Shown here one piece after another: positions 47,888 through 55,947 of a stretch of DNA of 64,000 bases (position 1 is its first letter; each line of letters opens with the position of its first letter). The position numbers and the translations under genes were made by a program. The notes beneath the pieces are model-generated. The model ran no database searches. It had not been told where the DNA came from and saw only the letters and a list, made by a program, of their open reading frames with translations. The stretch is from the NCBI GenBank assembly GCA_019915135.1, contig JAHLMK010000001.1, positions 2,480,001 through 2,544,000 on the forward strand, in the 5' to 3' direction. The DNA is from Strobilurus pachycystidiatus. Its lineage: Eukaryota; Basidiomycota; Agaricomycetes; Agaricales; Physalacriaceae.

Positions 47888-47948
47888 CTCTGCTCATTGG
47901 ACTCGTGTATGAAGTCGTGGCTAGATAGTACCTTCCCACGGCTACCTA

Positions 47949-50900
47949 TTATGGCAGTGATGGTATCACCTTTCTGCCACGAGTCCGAGTCCGCGCGTTC
48001 TTGCCGCTTTCATCCACGTTGACTTTTGGAAGCTTGAGAGGGTCGGAGACTCCCTGCAGGCGTAAATATGCATCTAATGCTTTCAATTTGCTGCATTTCT
48101 TGAGTGGTTCTAATGTCCGATCTCCCAGAGACCAGTGCACGGTCAAATATAGTTTACCACTGTGCCATTCATGGTCCACAATTTCCTCGACGACTTCCTC
48201 CGCGCTGGCGGGACTCCCAAAATCATAGGGCTCGGGCTTTTGTCGATTCGGGAACAGTACCGCGTCGCTTTCCAGGTACGGTTTGATTAAATTCACGTGG
48301 AATCGATCGTGCACCTTTCTACGCGATAATTCTTCTGGCAGTTGGATCTGGTAAACTGACTTCTCTGCGTTGGCCTCAACTACACGATATGGGCCGATAA
48401 ACTTCGGCGCAAGTTTCCGTGTCCTTGATTTTGGTAGATTCAAGTTTTTTGTTGATAGATATACCATTGACCCCACCTTGATATCAGGTTCAGTTCGCCG
48501 CCGCTTGTTCGAATAGAACGTTTGAAACACACGCGATGCTATTATTGCGTCGTGCGCATCGAACAGATTGTTCATCGCTTGAGTCGCAAATGCGCGTACT
48601 CCCGGGGCGATCTCTGTGTCGTACCGGACTTCTCTCATCATGCTGGGTACGTATCCGTATGTCAGTTCAAACGGCGCGAATCCCGTTGTCTCGCTAACGC
48701 TTGCGTTCAGTGCAAACTCTACAAGTGGACATTTCGCCAACCAGTCCCCCTGGTCAGGACGGATACTCGCTCGGAAAATCTGTCCCACGGATCTATTGAC
48801 ACGTTCCGTAAGTCCATCAGTCTGGGGATGGTATGCAGTTGACATCAATAATTTAGTGCCCAATAGGCGATGTAGCTCTTTCCACCATGCGGACGTGAAC
48901 TTTGAATCACGATCCGACACTATGGATTCCGGTAGGCCGTGTAGTCGCACTATCTCGTGGAGGTATACTTTGGATAGATCCGTGGCGGTGTTTGTGGTAT
49001 GCACTGGAATTAGGTGCACTTGAGAGGTAAGTCTGCACACAATCACCCATAGGTAGTTTTTATCATTGACTTCGGGTAGTGGGCCGATGAAGTCCATACT
49101 GATAGATTGCCACGGGCGGGTTGGGGTCGGTAGTGAATGGAGCTTTCCAGTTGGGGATTGGTAAGTCCCTTTTGCAGTCTGACATGTGGGGCACGTCTGA
49201 CAGAACTTTTCGGTCATTCCGTAAATCTGCGGCCACCAGAACCATCGTCTGATGTAGTCCGCTGTTCTTTGGGGTCCGAAGTGCCCAACGGTCGCGTGTC
49301 CTTGTTCGAGCACGCGTCCTCGTAGCGAATCTTGCCCCGATGGGCTCTTAGGTACGCATAGTACCCGTTCCCCATTAAGGTTACTTGTCCATATGAGTCC
49401 ATCGGCAGTGGCCTCGAATCGAGGGTACTCGTTTGTGGCACTGAGTACCTTGCTGAATACTGGGTCAGTAAGGTATGATTGTTTAATTTCTTCTATGAAT
49501 TTATCGTGTTCACCAAGAATGATTGCACTCAGATCGTCTCCTCGCATACGCGAATCTATGACCGAGGGATCGCGCGTTCTGGGTACCTCCTCTGGGTTCG
49601 TCACTTCCTGCGCGCGCGCGCTCTCGAGCTCTGCAGCTTCTCGATTGCGTTCTTCGACGCGATCCTTCATTTCTCGTAAGCGTGTCAATTCGCGTTGAAC
49701 GCACATTCGTTCATACTCATCAAGCCGGCCAATGGGTAAGTCCTCACCTTCGCGGTCGATGCGGACATCAGCGTTGACATATTCGGATACGTCGTGTACG
49801 TCCTCGTGAGTATCGGTTTCGTAGTAGCGTGATAAAGCGTCCGCTACTTTATTGTTGACTCCCTTCACGTAGGTTATGTCACAATCAAATCGCGCCAGAT
49901 ATTCCATCCATCTCATTTGACGTCCGGAAAGTCGTCTTTGAGTTTTAAAGAATTCTAGTGCTTTGTGGTCAGTGACCACGTGAATTCTGTATCCCACTAA
50001 CTTATCTTCCCACTTGAGCAATGCCTCAAGTATAGCCAGCGTCTCAGTTTTGAAGACACGGTAGTTTCGCTGGGTGTCCGAGAATTTCTTGGACATGAAT
50101 CCCGCGGGACGGCATGATTGCCAAGTTGGACCTTGACCGTACATTGCGCCTACTCCGGTGAGTGATGCATCGCATATAACCCATATGGGCTCGTCTAACT
50201 TAGCGTTGATAGGTTTGAGTACCGGTGTCCGGCATGCCAAGTCCTTGATTGACTGGAAGCATGAGTCGTGAATCGGTCGCCAGAACCACGGCTGACCGTT
50301 CTTCTGCATTTCTGACAATGGTGTGGTATACGCAGTGACGTCTGGTAAGTAGTGGGCCACATAGTTGACGACTCCGAGAAATTTCTGAATGTCCCCATAG
50401 TCTCGGGGCGTTCTCCATTCCCGAATCTTGGCTAGCTTGTCTGTATCGGCGTGGATACCATCGTCGTCGATAAAGTGACCCAAGCAATCGATCTTTTCCG
50501 CGTACAACTGTATCTTGGCCGCCTTTAGGTATAATTTGTTCTCTATGAGCTTATCGAACACGATCTTTAGGTGTTGTTCATGTTCGTCTACAGAATTACT
50601 GAACACAAATATGTCATCCAGGTATACATGGACGAACCGTCCTAGATACTCCTGGAAGATGACAGTCATAAGTCGCTGGAACGTGGATGGTGCATTGCAA
50701 TCTCCCTGTTGCATGACATTACTGACATACGTTCCAAAGATGGTAGAAAATGCTGTTTTCCACACGTCCTCGGTAATGTTCCGAACTTGTTCGTAAGCAT
50801 TGGAGAGGTCGATCTTCGAGCGGAACAGCGCCCGTGCCACGTCTAACCGAATTGTGTCCTGGTCCGGGAACGGGGTGACATCCTTTACTGTATTTTCGTT

Positions 50901-51629
50901 CCGCTTTCTGCAATCGATGGTGCACCTCAATGTCTGATCCTTCTTAGGTACACATAGCATCGGTGCAGCCTGGTCTGAGGTACATGACTCCCACCACTTC
51001 GCGCGAGTGTACTGATTGATTCTGTCCAGTAGTTGACCCTTCATCGCGTCAGGGCATCGTGGCATATAGTAATTGTATCGTTTACCTTCCTCCTTGAGGG
51101 GAATGCGATGATTCACCGCTCGGAAAGGTGGTAATGACTCCGGAGTTCCTTGGAGGATGTCCGCGCAGTATTCCAGCCACTGTGCTCGTAATTGTGGTAT
51201 GTCATCTTTCGAGTACTTCTTATCTGGTTGTAGTTGAGTCTCTTTGAATGCTTCAGCTGCTGCTGTGAATCGTGTGGTAAGATCGCGAACTTTTTTGTCG
51301 CTTAGGTGTGCTGACTGGGATTCTTCCGTCACAGACCTTTCACTTTGCATTAGCAAGTATTCGTCAATGAGTTCGTTGACTTCGTTCACCACTGTTCGGT
51401 TCTTTTCCAACCGTGGGTCGAGTGTCCTCGCAGTCTGTACTAACTCTTTTAGCTCTTCTTCCGAGAAGTAATCCTCGGGGCTTAGAAGTACCGGTAATTG
51501 TCTATTTAACGGGGTACTCTCGAGTGTTGTATCCTCATCATTGACGTCTTCGACTCGTGAGTTCTTTGATTTCCACGGCACTTTTGTCGTTTCGGACTTG
51601 GCTATGTTGTATTTCGGCACCGGTCGTAG
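47949..51629 (-). CDS. Pol of the Ty3/gypsy element (RT, RNase H, integrase, chromodomain-like)
   Basis: Uninterrupted frame directly in phase with gag after one UGA codon; it has no ATG near its start (the first long-frame codon usable otherwise is GTG at 51620). Domains: RT with VYLDDIFVFS near residue 340; RNase H with CDASLTGVGAMYG near 485; integrase zinc region (GHATVGHFGP, then CQTCPTCQTAKG) near 780-810; integrase core with the first Asp in ISMDFIGPL, the second in SDRDSKF and Glu in DGLTERVNRS. The C-terminus has EEVVEEIVDHEWHSGKLYLT followed by VHWSLGDRTLEPL, a diverged chromodomain-like segment. Known: such domains guide integration to marked chromatin. All catalytic residues seen are intact, so the copy may be active. 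Confidence 0.92.
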   Translation of the reverse strand, partial: LRPVPKYNIAKSETTKVPWKSKNSRVEDVNDEDTTLESTPLNRQLPVLLSPEDYFSEEELKELVQTARTLDPRLEKNRTVVNEVNELIDEYLLMQSERSVTEESQSAHLSDKKVRDLTTRFTAAAEAFKETQLQPDKKYSKDDIPQLRAQWLEYCADILQGTPESLPPFRAVNHRIPLKEEGKRYNYYMPRCPDAMKGQLLDRINQYTRAKWWESCTSDQAAPMLCVPKKDQTLRCTIDCRKRNENTVKDVTPFPDQDTIRLDVARALFRSKIDLSNAYEQVRNITEDVWKTAFSTIFGTYVSNVMQQGDCNAPSTFQRLMTVIFQEYLGRFVHVYLDDIFVFSNSVDEHEQHLKIVFDKLIENKLYLKAAKIQLYAEKIDCLGHFIDDDGIHADTDKLAKIREWRTPRDYGDIQKFLGVVNYVAHYLPDVTAYTTPLSEMQKNGQPWFWRPIHDSCFQSIKDLACRTPVLKPINAKLDEPIWVICDASLTGVGAMYGQGPTWQSCRPAGFMSKKFSDTQRNYRVFKTETLAILEALLKWEDKLVGYRIHVVTDHKALEFFKTQRRLSGRQMRWMEYLARFDCDITYVKGVNNKVADALSRYYETDTHEDVHDVSEYVNADVRIDREGEDLPIGRLDEYERMCVQRELTRLREMKDRVEERNREAAELESARAQEVTNPEEVPRTRDPSVIDSRMRGDDLSAIILGEHDKFIEEIKQSYLTDPVFSKVLSATNEYPRFEATADGLIWTSNLNGERVLCVPKSPSGQDSLRGRVLEQGHATVGHFGPQRTADYIRRWFWWPQIYGMTEKFCQTCPTCQTAKGTYQSPTGKLHSLPTPTRPWQSISMDFIGPLPEVNDKNYLWVIVCRLTSQVHLIPVHTTNTATDLSKVYLHEIVRLHGLPESIVSDRDSKFTSAWWKELHRLLGTKLLMSTAYHPQTDGLTERVNRSVGQIFRASIRPDQGDWLAKCPLVEFALNASVSETTGFAPFELTYGYVPSMMREVRYDTEIAPGVRAFATQAMNNLFDAHDAIIASRVFQTFYSNKRRRTEPDIKVGSMVYLSTKNLNLPKSRTRKLAPKFIGPYRVVEANAEKSVYQIQLPEELSRRKVHDRFHVNLIKPYLESDAVLFPNRQKPEPYDFGSPASAEEVVEEIVDHEWHSGKLYLTVHWSLGDRTLEPLKKCSKLKALDAYLRLQGVSDPLKLPKVNVDESGKNARTRTRGRKVIPSLP

Positions 51630-51632
51630 TCA
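51624..51632 (-). promoter_or_regulatory. UGA-CUA leaky-stop site between gag-pro and pol
   Basis: On the coding strand the junction reads CAT TGA CTA CGA CCG GTG, with gag and pol in the same frame on either side. UGA followed by CUA is an established readthrough-promoting context in eukaryotes, including Ustilago maydis. Inferred role: a fraction of ribosomes reads through to make gag-pol. Confidence 0.7.
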
Positions 51633-54600
51633 ATGTTTACGAGAGTTCGAACTACTCTTCTTCATCTTAGCGTGTGCTATCTCTGTCACCATTGCTGAGA
51701 GGTGAGCCTTAGGTACGTCCTTGGGCCGTGACATTGTGTCAGATGTTTCGTCTTCTAGCTTTGCATTCATGGGTACCCGTTTGGCGTACCTCCTGGCTAG
51801 CTCCTGGGCTTCCTCCCCCTCCGAAAGAGTTGGTGTAGGAACTCCGCCGACGCGAATCGTGTCGTGTTCGAAATCTAGCGCAACTTTGTGTTTGCGCATG
51901 AACACTGTACCTACAATTAGGTCATATCTGTCGATGTTTGTAATGTCAAAGTAGTCGTTTCCTTCTACTTTACGGCGTTCGTTGCCATATTCAAACGAAG
52001 TCTCCGTTCCGTATGAGATCTTCGAGCGGCTGCCCTTGGTTCCCAGTTGCAATGGGACCGGGTTTGATAGTAGAAATGGTTTGATTTTTGCTACTCGGGC
52101 AAAATCTGGACTTATGGCATCTGAAGTACTTCCACTGTCAAAGAGTGTGAACGCCCATGTTCCGTTTAGTAGAACGAACGCGGGAAGACAGCGGTTCTCG
52201 GCCGCGGTTCGTCGTGGACGCGACTTAACACGTGGCATGTGTCTGGTGGGTATCTCGGCTATGTTGGGACGATAATACGTCTGAGCCGACACCGGGTCCA
52301 CTACCTCTTCCATAGACGCCATGTATTCCCCGTAGTCCATTGTCAACTCGTCGTGAGACGCGATGCTGGCGTTGTCATCAAAATCATCGTGATCCGACTC
52401 GTTTTCGTCGATCACCGTGAATATCTCCTCTCTCGTACCGCCATCATCCCGTATGGCTTGTAACCGTTCAAACGGCGTCTCGCGCATTGCGCTCATGTTC
52501 TCATCTTCACCGTCGTACTGGCTTCCTCCCCAAGGATCTTCGGACACTATCTCGGTATCAATTTGCGCGTCCCGATCGTGTCCACCGTCCGTATCAGGGG
52601 CCGCCCAGTCTGGAGTGTCATTCTGAGGATCTCCAAGTGCGATATCATATATCTCCTCATCCGCTAATCCTTCAGTGATCATATTCAGACGCTCACCATT
52701 CGGAAACAGCGGTGTCTTACCGTAGTTTGCGCAAACTGGGTTGTTGGAAAAGTGACCAGGGCGCCCGCAACCCCAACACAGTCTTTTCAGTGGCTGTCGA
52801 TTGATAACTGGCCTCTGTCTCGATTGAGGACTCGCATCTCTTGCTGCCTGTAGGCGTGCCTTCTCGTTAGCGGCATCCGGTCGCGTGCTGTGACGCACAC
52901 CTTGGACTTTCTTGAACCGTCGAAAGGCCGGACTCGGAGAACGCGGCACTGTAGTTCGCGGCTCTTCTGCCATGAACCGCACAGATACTTCGCGTGACTG
53001 ACGGGACTGCCGTTCATAGTACTTTTCTGCCCGAAGGCCCTTCTCAATGGTGAGTGCACGTTGCATAATTTGGTTCACCGTTGAAGATTCGGCGATAATA
53101 CCATCTTGATTGAGCTTGCTACGAATTGTAGCAGGCGTAGATAACATCAACTTATGTTTGAACCGGTATACATCCGGCGGACATGGCATCATGCCCGTCC
53201 AGCGTATCATGTCGGCGAATAGCTGACGCATGCCGCCTTCAGATCGATATTTAACGCTTTCAAACTTGTGAATCAAGTCATAAAGTGACGATTCGTGTAT
53301 GAAGCGTCGGTATAGACTAGCGACGACTTGCGCAAACGTAGATTGTTCAGGTTCGTCGTCATCGTCTGTCATATTCCATTGGACTTCCTCAACTGCTTCG
53401 TGATACCAAGCACGAGCGTCTCCTTCTAGGAAATTTCCTAGGGTTGTTGTTCGCTGACTGTCAACACTGGATACGGTTTCCGTTCCATCGTTCGCAGTGT
53501 GATAAGCCGGTCCGCATATATTTGCAGCTTTCAGCCAAAGTACTAATGATAGGAACCATTCATCGAACTCGGCAATACTGGCCAATCCGTCATACTTGGA
53601 TGGTTTGTGTAGTCCTTGCATTGTAGACTTCTGGATGTTTGGGTCGAGACCCACTCGTATCGGTAGTAAGTGTTTCTTGATGTATCGTTCATAACGTCCG
53701 AAGATTGCTAACATCGCTTCAGTGTCTGAACGCACTACTAGGCGGTAAGCAAACTCTTCTTTGGTCGAGTGTTGGTTCGGACCGACAGACTGATGTCTCG
53801 CACTTGAAAAAGGAGCGGGTGTGGGCGATTTCCTTCCCCGATCGCTAGCGCTAGTTGGGTCATGATTTCCATCATCCCCACCGCCTCCGCCACCTCCAGC
53901 GCCTCCACCGGGACCGCCTCCACCGGGGCCTCCGCCGCCGCCAGCGCCTCCGCCGGAGCCGCCTCTACCGGGGCCGCCGCCGCCGCCGCCAGCGCCTCCA
54001 CCGGGGCCGCCTCTACCCGGGCCGCCACTTCCTCCAGGATTTCCGCCGCCGCCAGAACCTCCACCTCCGCCGCCATTGCCACCCGGACCAATAGGTGGGT
54101 CACTAGGATCGACCGGTGGGTTCGGTGATTCTTCTAAGTTGGGTTCCGCGGTAGCCTCTTGCTTGATTTCCGGGTTGATACCCTTGTCAGTGGGTTTGGG
54201 AGACGGGCACCAGGCTCGCACTACACGATATTCCTCGGGATTGGATGAGTAATGGGGCACTTGTACAAGTATTCCCTGGAAGGACGGGTGGGACACATAT
54301 CCAGTTTCGGAGATCTCGACTTTTTGATCAACTATGTTTGACCGTCCGTAGTGTTCGATATCCATATTCCGGAGGACTTGCATTATGCCACGAACATATA
54401 AGTCGTGTTGTTGCGCGTTCATTGAATCATTACCAAACGGTCCTGAGGACGGAAAAGTCTTGTTGGACGAGACATCTGTCCATTCATCAATTCCTCGTTT
54501 GGTGTTGACCCGTCGTACAAACTGTGACTGAGTCTCATCATCTTCCTTGCTTAAGATATCCTTGACATCTTCTATCGTCAAATTGGGATCAAGGTTAACC

Positions 54601-55541
54601 TCGAAATCTCCCTGAGTTTGGTTGTATTTCCCCAATTTGGGAAGTGGATCGCGAGGTTCAGTTCGAAGCTGTCCTTCGCGAGTCAAATTGTCGGCGAGAT
54701 AACGATTGATGGCTAGTGGAGGTATAGCCACGTATGTTTCTCCTCGAATCGTCTGACGTTGAGTTGCCAAATTGAGGATTCCTTTCTCATGCTTGTGTAC
54801 GAGATCTTCATGAACTTGAGCTCGATATGCTCGTTTGCCAAGTTTGCGGATGAAGTCATGATTGACTTCCGGTTGGTTGTACTTTCCAAAGCCTTTCAAA
54901 GTCTCGCTCATTGCGTTCACGAACGTGTTCTTATATTGCGTGAGCGCCTCGTCATCAAGTTGAGACGTGTCTGGCATGTCTGGCCAAGCATTAGACCTAG
55001 GTCTACTTCTCGCAGTCAACTCATTGTCGAGTTTCTTATGTGCTACAATGGCCCTTAGACGTTCGATTTCTGCCTCAACGTCGGCAATCGGTCTACTCTC
55101 TATAGGAATCGATTTCGGTCGAGAGGAGGCTCTTGATCCGTGCTGAGATCCGCGCTGGGATCCGCGCTGGGACTCATGCTGAGATTTCTCAGCTTTTTCC
55201 TCGAGGGATCTGACGGAGGCGCGTGACCCGGGAATCGATGGTTGAGGGGATCTGAGAATTCCCATTGTGTTTCCCGTGTTCTGTGGAGATGAGGAGTCAA
55301 AGTCGTCAGTTTCGACAGATGACGACGAGAAAGCAAGTTCAGATAACGATTGCTTGTTTTCGGAGTTCTGAATACGCTGTTGCTGCCGGGTGAGGCGAGT
55401 GAGAAGCGGATCAGATTTCGGAACACCCTTGAGGGGGTGTGAAGGACGGTAATCGGCTTCGGGATCGTCTCTCTTTGATCGCTTCCTTGCCGCGGTACCG
55501 GATTTAGGTTGTTTGTTTTTAGATGTCCGGCGAGGGGGCAT
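51630..55541 (-). CDS. Gag-protease of the Ty3/gypsy element
   Basis: ATG 55541, 1,303 codons. The N-terminus is basic (MPPRRTSKNKQPKSGTAARK). The middle holds a glycine-rich tract (GPGG, GGGAGG repeats) at about 54100-53860. The retrotransposon gag region follows (KPSKYDGLASIAEFDEWF, RRFIHESSLYDLIHKFESV). A zinc-knuckle-like CWGCGRPGHFSNNPVC lies near residue 925, with a longer last spacing (x6) than the usual CCHC. A retropepsin-type protease with active-site LFDSGSTS lies near residue 1135, then DLIVGTVFMRKHKV. The frame ends NSRKH-UGA at 51632-51630. Notable: long gag (over 1,300 codons), with protease before the stop. Confidence 0.9.
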   Translation of the reverse strand: MPPRRTSKNKQPKSGTAARKRSKRDDPEADYRPSHPLKGVPKSDPLLTRLTRQQQRIQNSENKQSLSELAFSSSSVETDDFDSSSPQNTGNTMGILRSPQPSIPGSRASVRSLEEKAEKSQHESQRGSQRGSQHGSRASSRPKSIPIESRPIADVEAEIERLRAIVAHKKLDNELTARSRPRSNAWPDMPDTSQLDDEALTQYKNTFVNAMSETLKGFGKYNQPEVNHDFIRKLGKRAYRAQVHEDLVHKHEKGILNLATQRQTIRGETYVAIPPLAINRYLADNLTREGQLRTEPRDPLPKLGKYNQTQGDFEVNLDPNLTIEDVKDILSKEDDETQSQFVRRVNTKRGIDEWTDVSSNKTFPSSGPFGNDSMNAQQHDLYVRGIMQVLRNMDIEHYGRSNIVDQKVEISETGYVSHPSFQGILVQVPHYSSNPEEYRVVRAWCPSPKPTDKGINPEIKQEATAEPNLEESPNPPVDPSDPPIGPGGNGGGGGGSGGGGNPGGSGGPGRGGPGGGAGGGGGGPGRGGSGGGAGGGGGPGGGGPGGGAGGGGGGGDDGNHDPTSASDRGRKSPTPAPFSSARHQSVGPNQHSTKEEFAYRLVVRSDTEAMLAIFGRYERYIKKHLLPIRVGLDPNIQKSTMQGLHKPSKYDGLASIAEFDEWFLSLVLWLKAANICGPAYHTANDGTETVSSVDSQRTTTLGNFLEGDARAWYHEAVEEVQWNMTDDDDEPEQSTFAQVVASLYRRFIHESSLYDLIHKFESVKYRSEGGMRQLFADMIRWTGMMPCPPDVYRFKHKLMLSTPATIRSKLNQDGIIAESSTVNQIMQRALTIEKGLRAEKYYERQSRQSREVSVRFMAEEPRTTVPRSPSPAFRRFKKVQGVRHSTRPDAANEKARLQAARDASPQSRQRPVINRQPLKRLCWGCGRPGHFSNNPVCANYGKTPLFPNGERLNMITEGLADEEIYDIALGDPQNDTPDWAAPDTDGGHDRDAQIDTEIVSEDPWGGSQYDGEDENMSAMRETPFERLQAIRDDGGTREEIFTVIDENESDHDDFDDNASIASHDELTMDYGEYMASMEEVVDPVSAQTYYRPNIAEIPTRHMPRVKSRPRRTAAENRCLPAFVLLNGTWAFTLFDSGSTSDAISPDFARVAKIKPFLLSNPVPLQLGTKGSRSKISYGTETSFEYGNERRKVEGNDYFDITNIDRYDLIVGTVFMRKHKVALDFEHDTIRVGGVPTPTLSEGEEAQELARRYAKRVPMNAKLEDETSDTMSRPKDVPKAHLSAMVTEIAHAKMKKSSSNSRKH

Positions 55542-55628
55542 CCACAGTCGTACGAATGAATCGACGACTGTTTACAATAGCTTTGTAGCGACGCAAATGT
55601 ATTGCTTTATTACTGATGCGTAAAAAAG

Positions 55629-55852
55629 TGTAAGACCACGACCCCGTTGCTTAGTTCCCACAGAGCTACGCACAACAGGTAATACTATTGTGTAGCTACG
55701 TTTGGGTACAAGCGGATGGGTAGGTGGTAAAAAGTTATCTCTACTACTCGAAAATGTGGACTATATATAGGTAAATGGGAGTGCATGTGATAATGGGAAT
55801 AAAGGCCATAACGAGCATAGAAAGAGCATACGGTACATACGAATGAATTCCA
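55629..55852 (-). repeat. LTR, right copy (5' LTR of the minus-strand element)
   Basis: Identical to the left LTR. TATATATA at 55762-55769 could serve as the core promoter; because it is palindromic it does not fix direction. An AATAAA lies about 38 bp further on the plus strand. Gag starts 88 bp inside this LTR. Confidence 0.88.
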
Positions 55853-55947
55853 TAAAAGATCAGTATGGGCCATCGCTGCGCGTGGCAAGCCGGGACACTT
55901 TTTCTCGCTACATTCTCGTATCATCCCTTGCCCCTTCTACTACTCCT
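55853..55947. other. Junction between LTR element and Helitron frame
   Basis: 95 bp after the right LTR and before the Helitron stop codon. No clear CTRR end with a preceding hairpin is visible on the minus strand, so the Helitron 3' end may have been split or lost when the LTR element inserted (inference). Confidence 0.4.

Larger units (their letters stand above)
45181..55852 (-). mobile_element. Ty3/gypsy LTR retrotransposon with chromodomain-like tail, full length
   Basis: Identical direct repeats of 224 bp flank an internal region that encodes, on the minus strand, gag-protease (55541-51630), reverse transcriptase-RNase H-integrase (51629-47949) and a third reading frame (47801 to about 45496). 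The order protease-RT-RNaseH-integrase is Ty3/gypsy (Metaviridae). A chromodomain-like C-terminus suggests a chromovirus. The identical LTRs and long open gag and pol frames indicate a young copy. No target-site duplication, tRNA-type primer-binding site or polypurine tract is apparent at the expected sites. Confidence 0.9.

Noticed and set aside
53738..54128. Ala-rich frames on both strands at the gag glycine tract
   Set aside because: GGC/GCC repeats are open in most frames; only the gag frame connects to conserved sequence on both sides.
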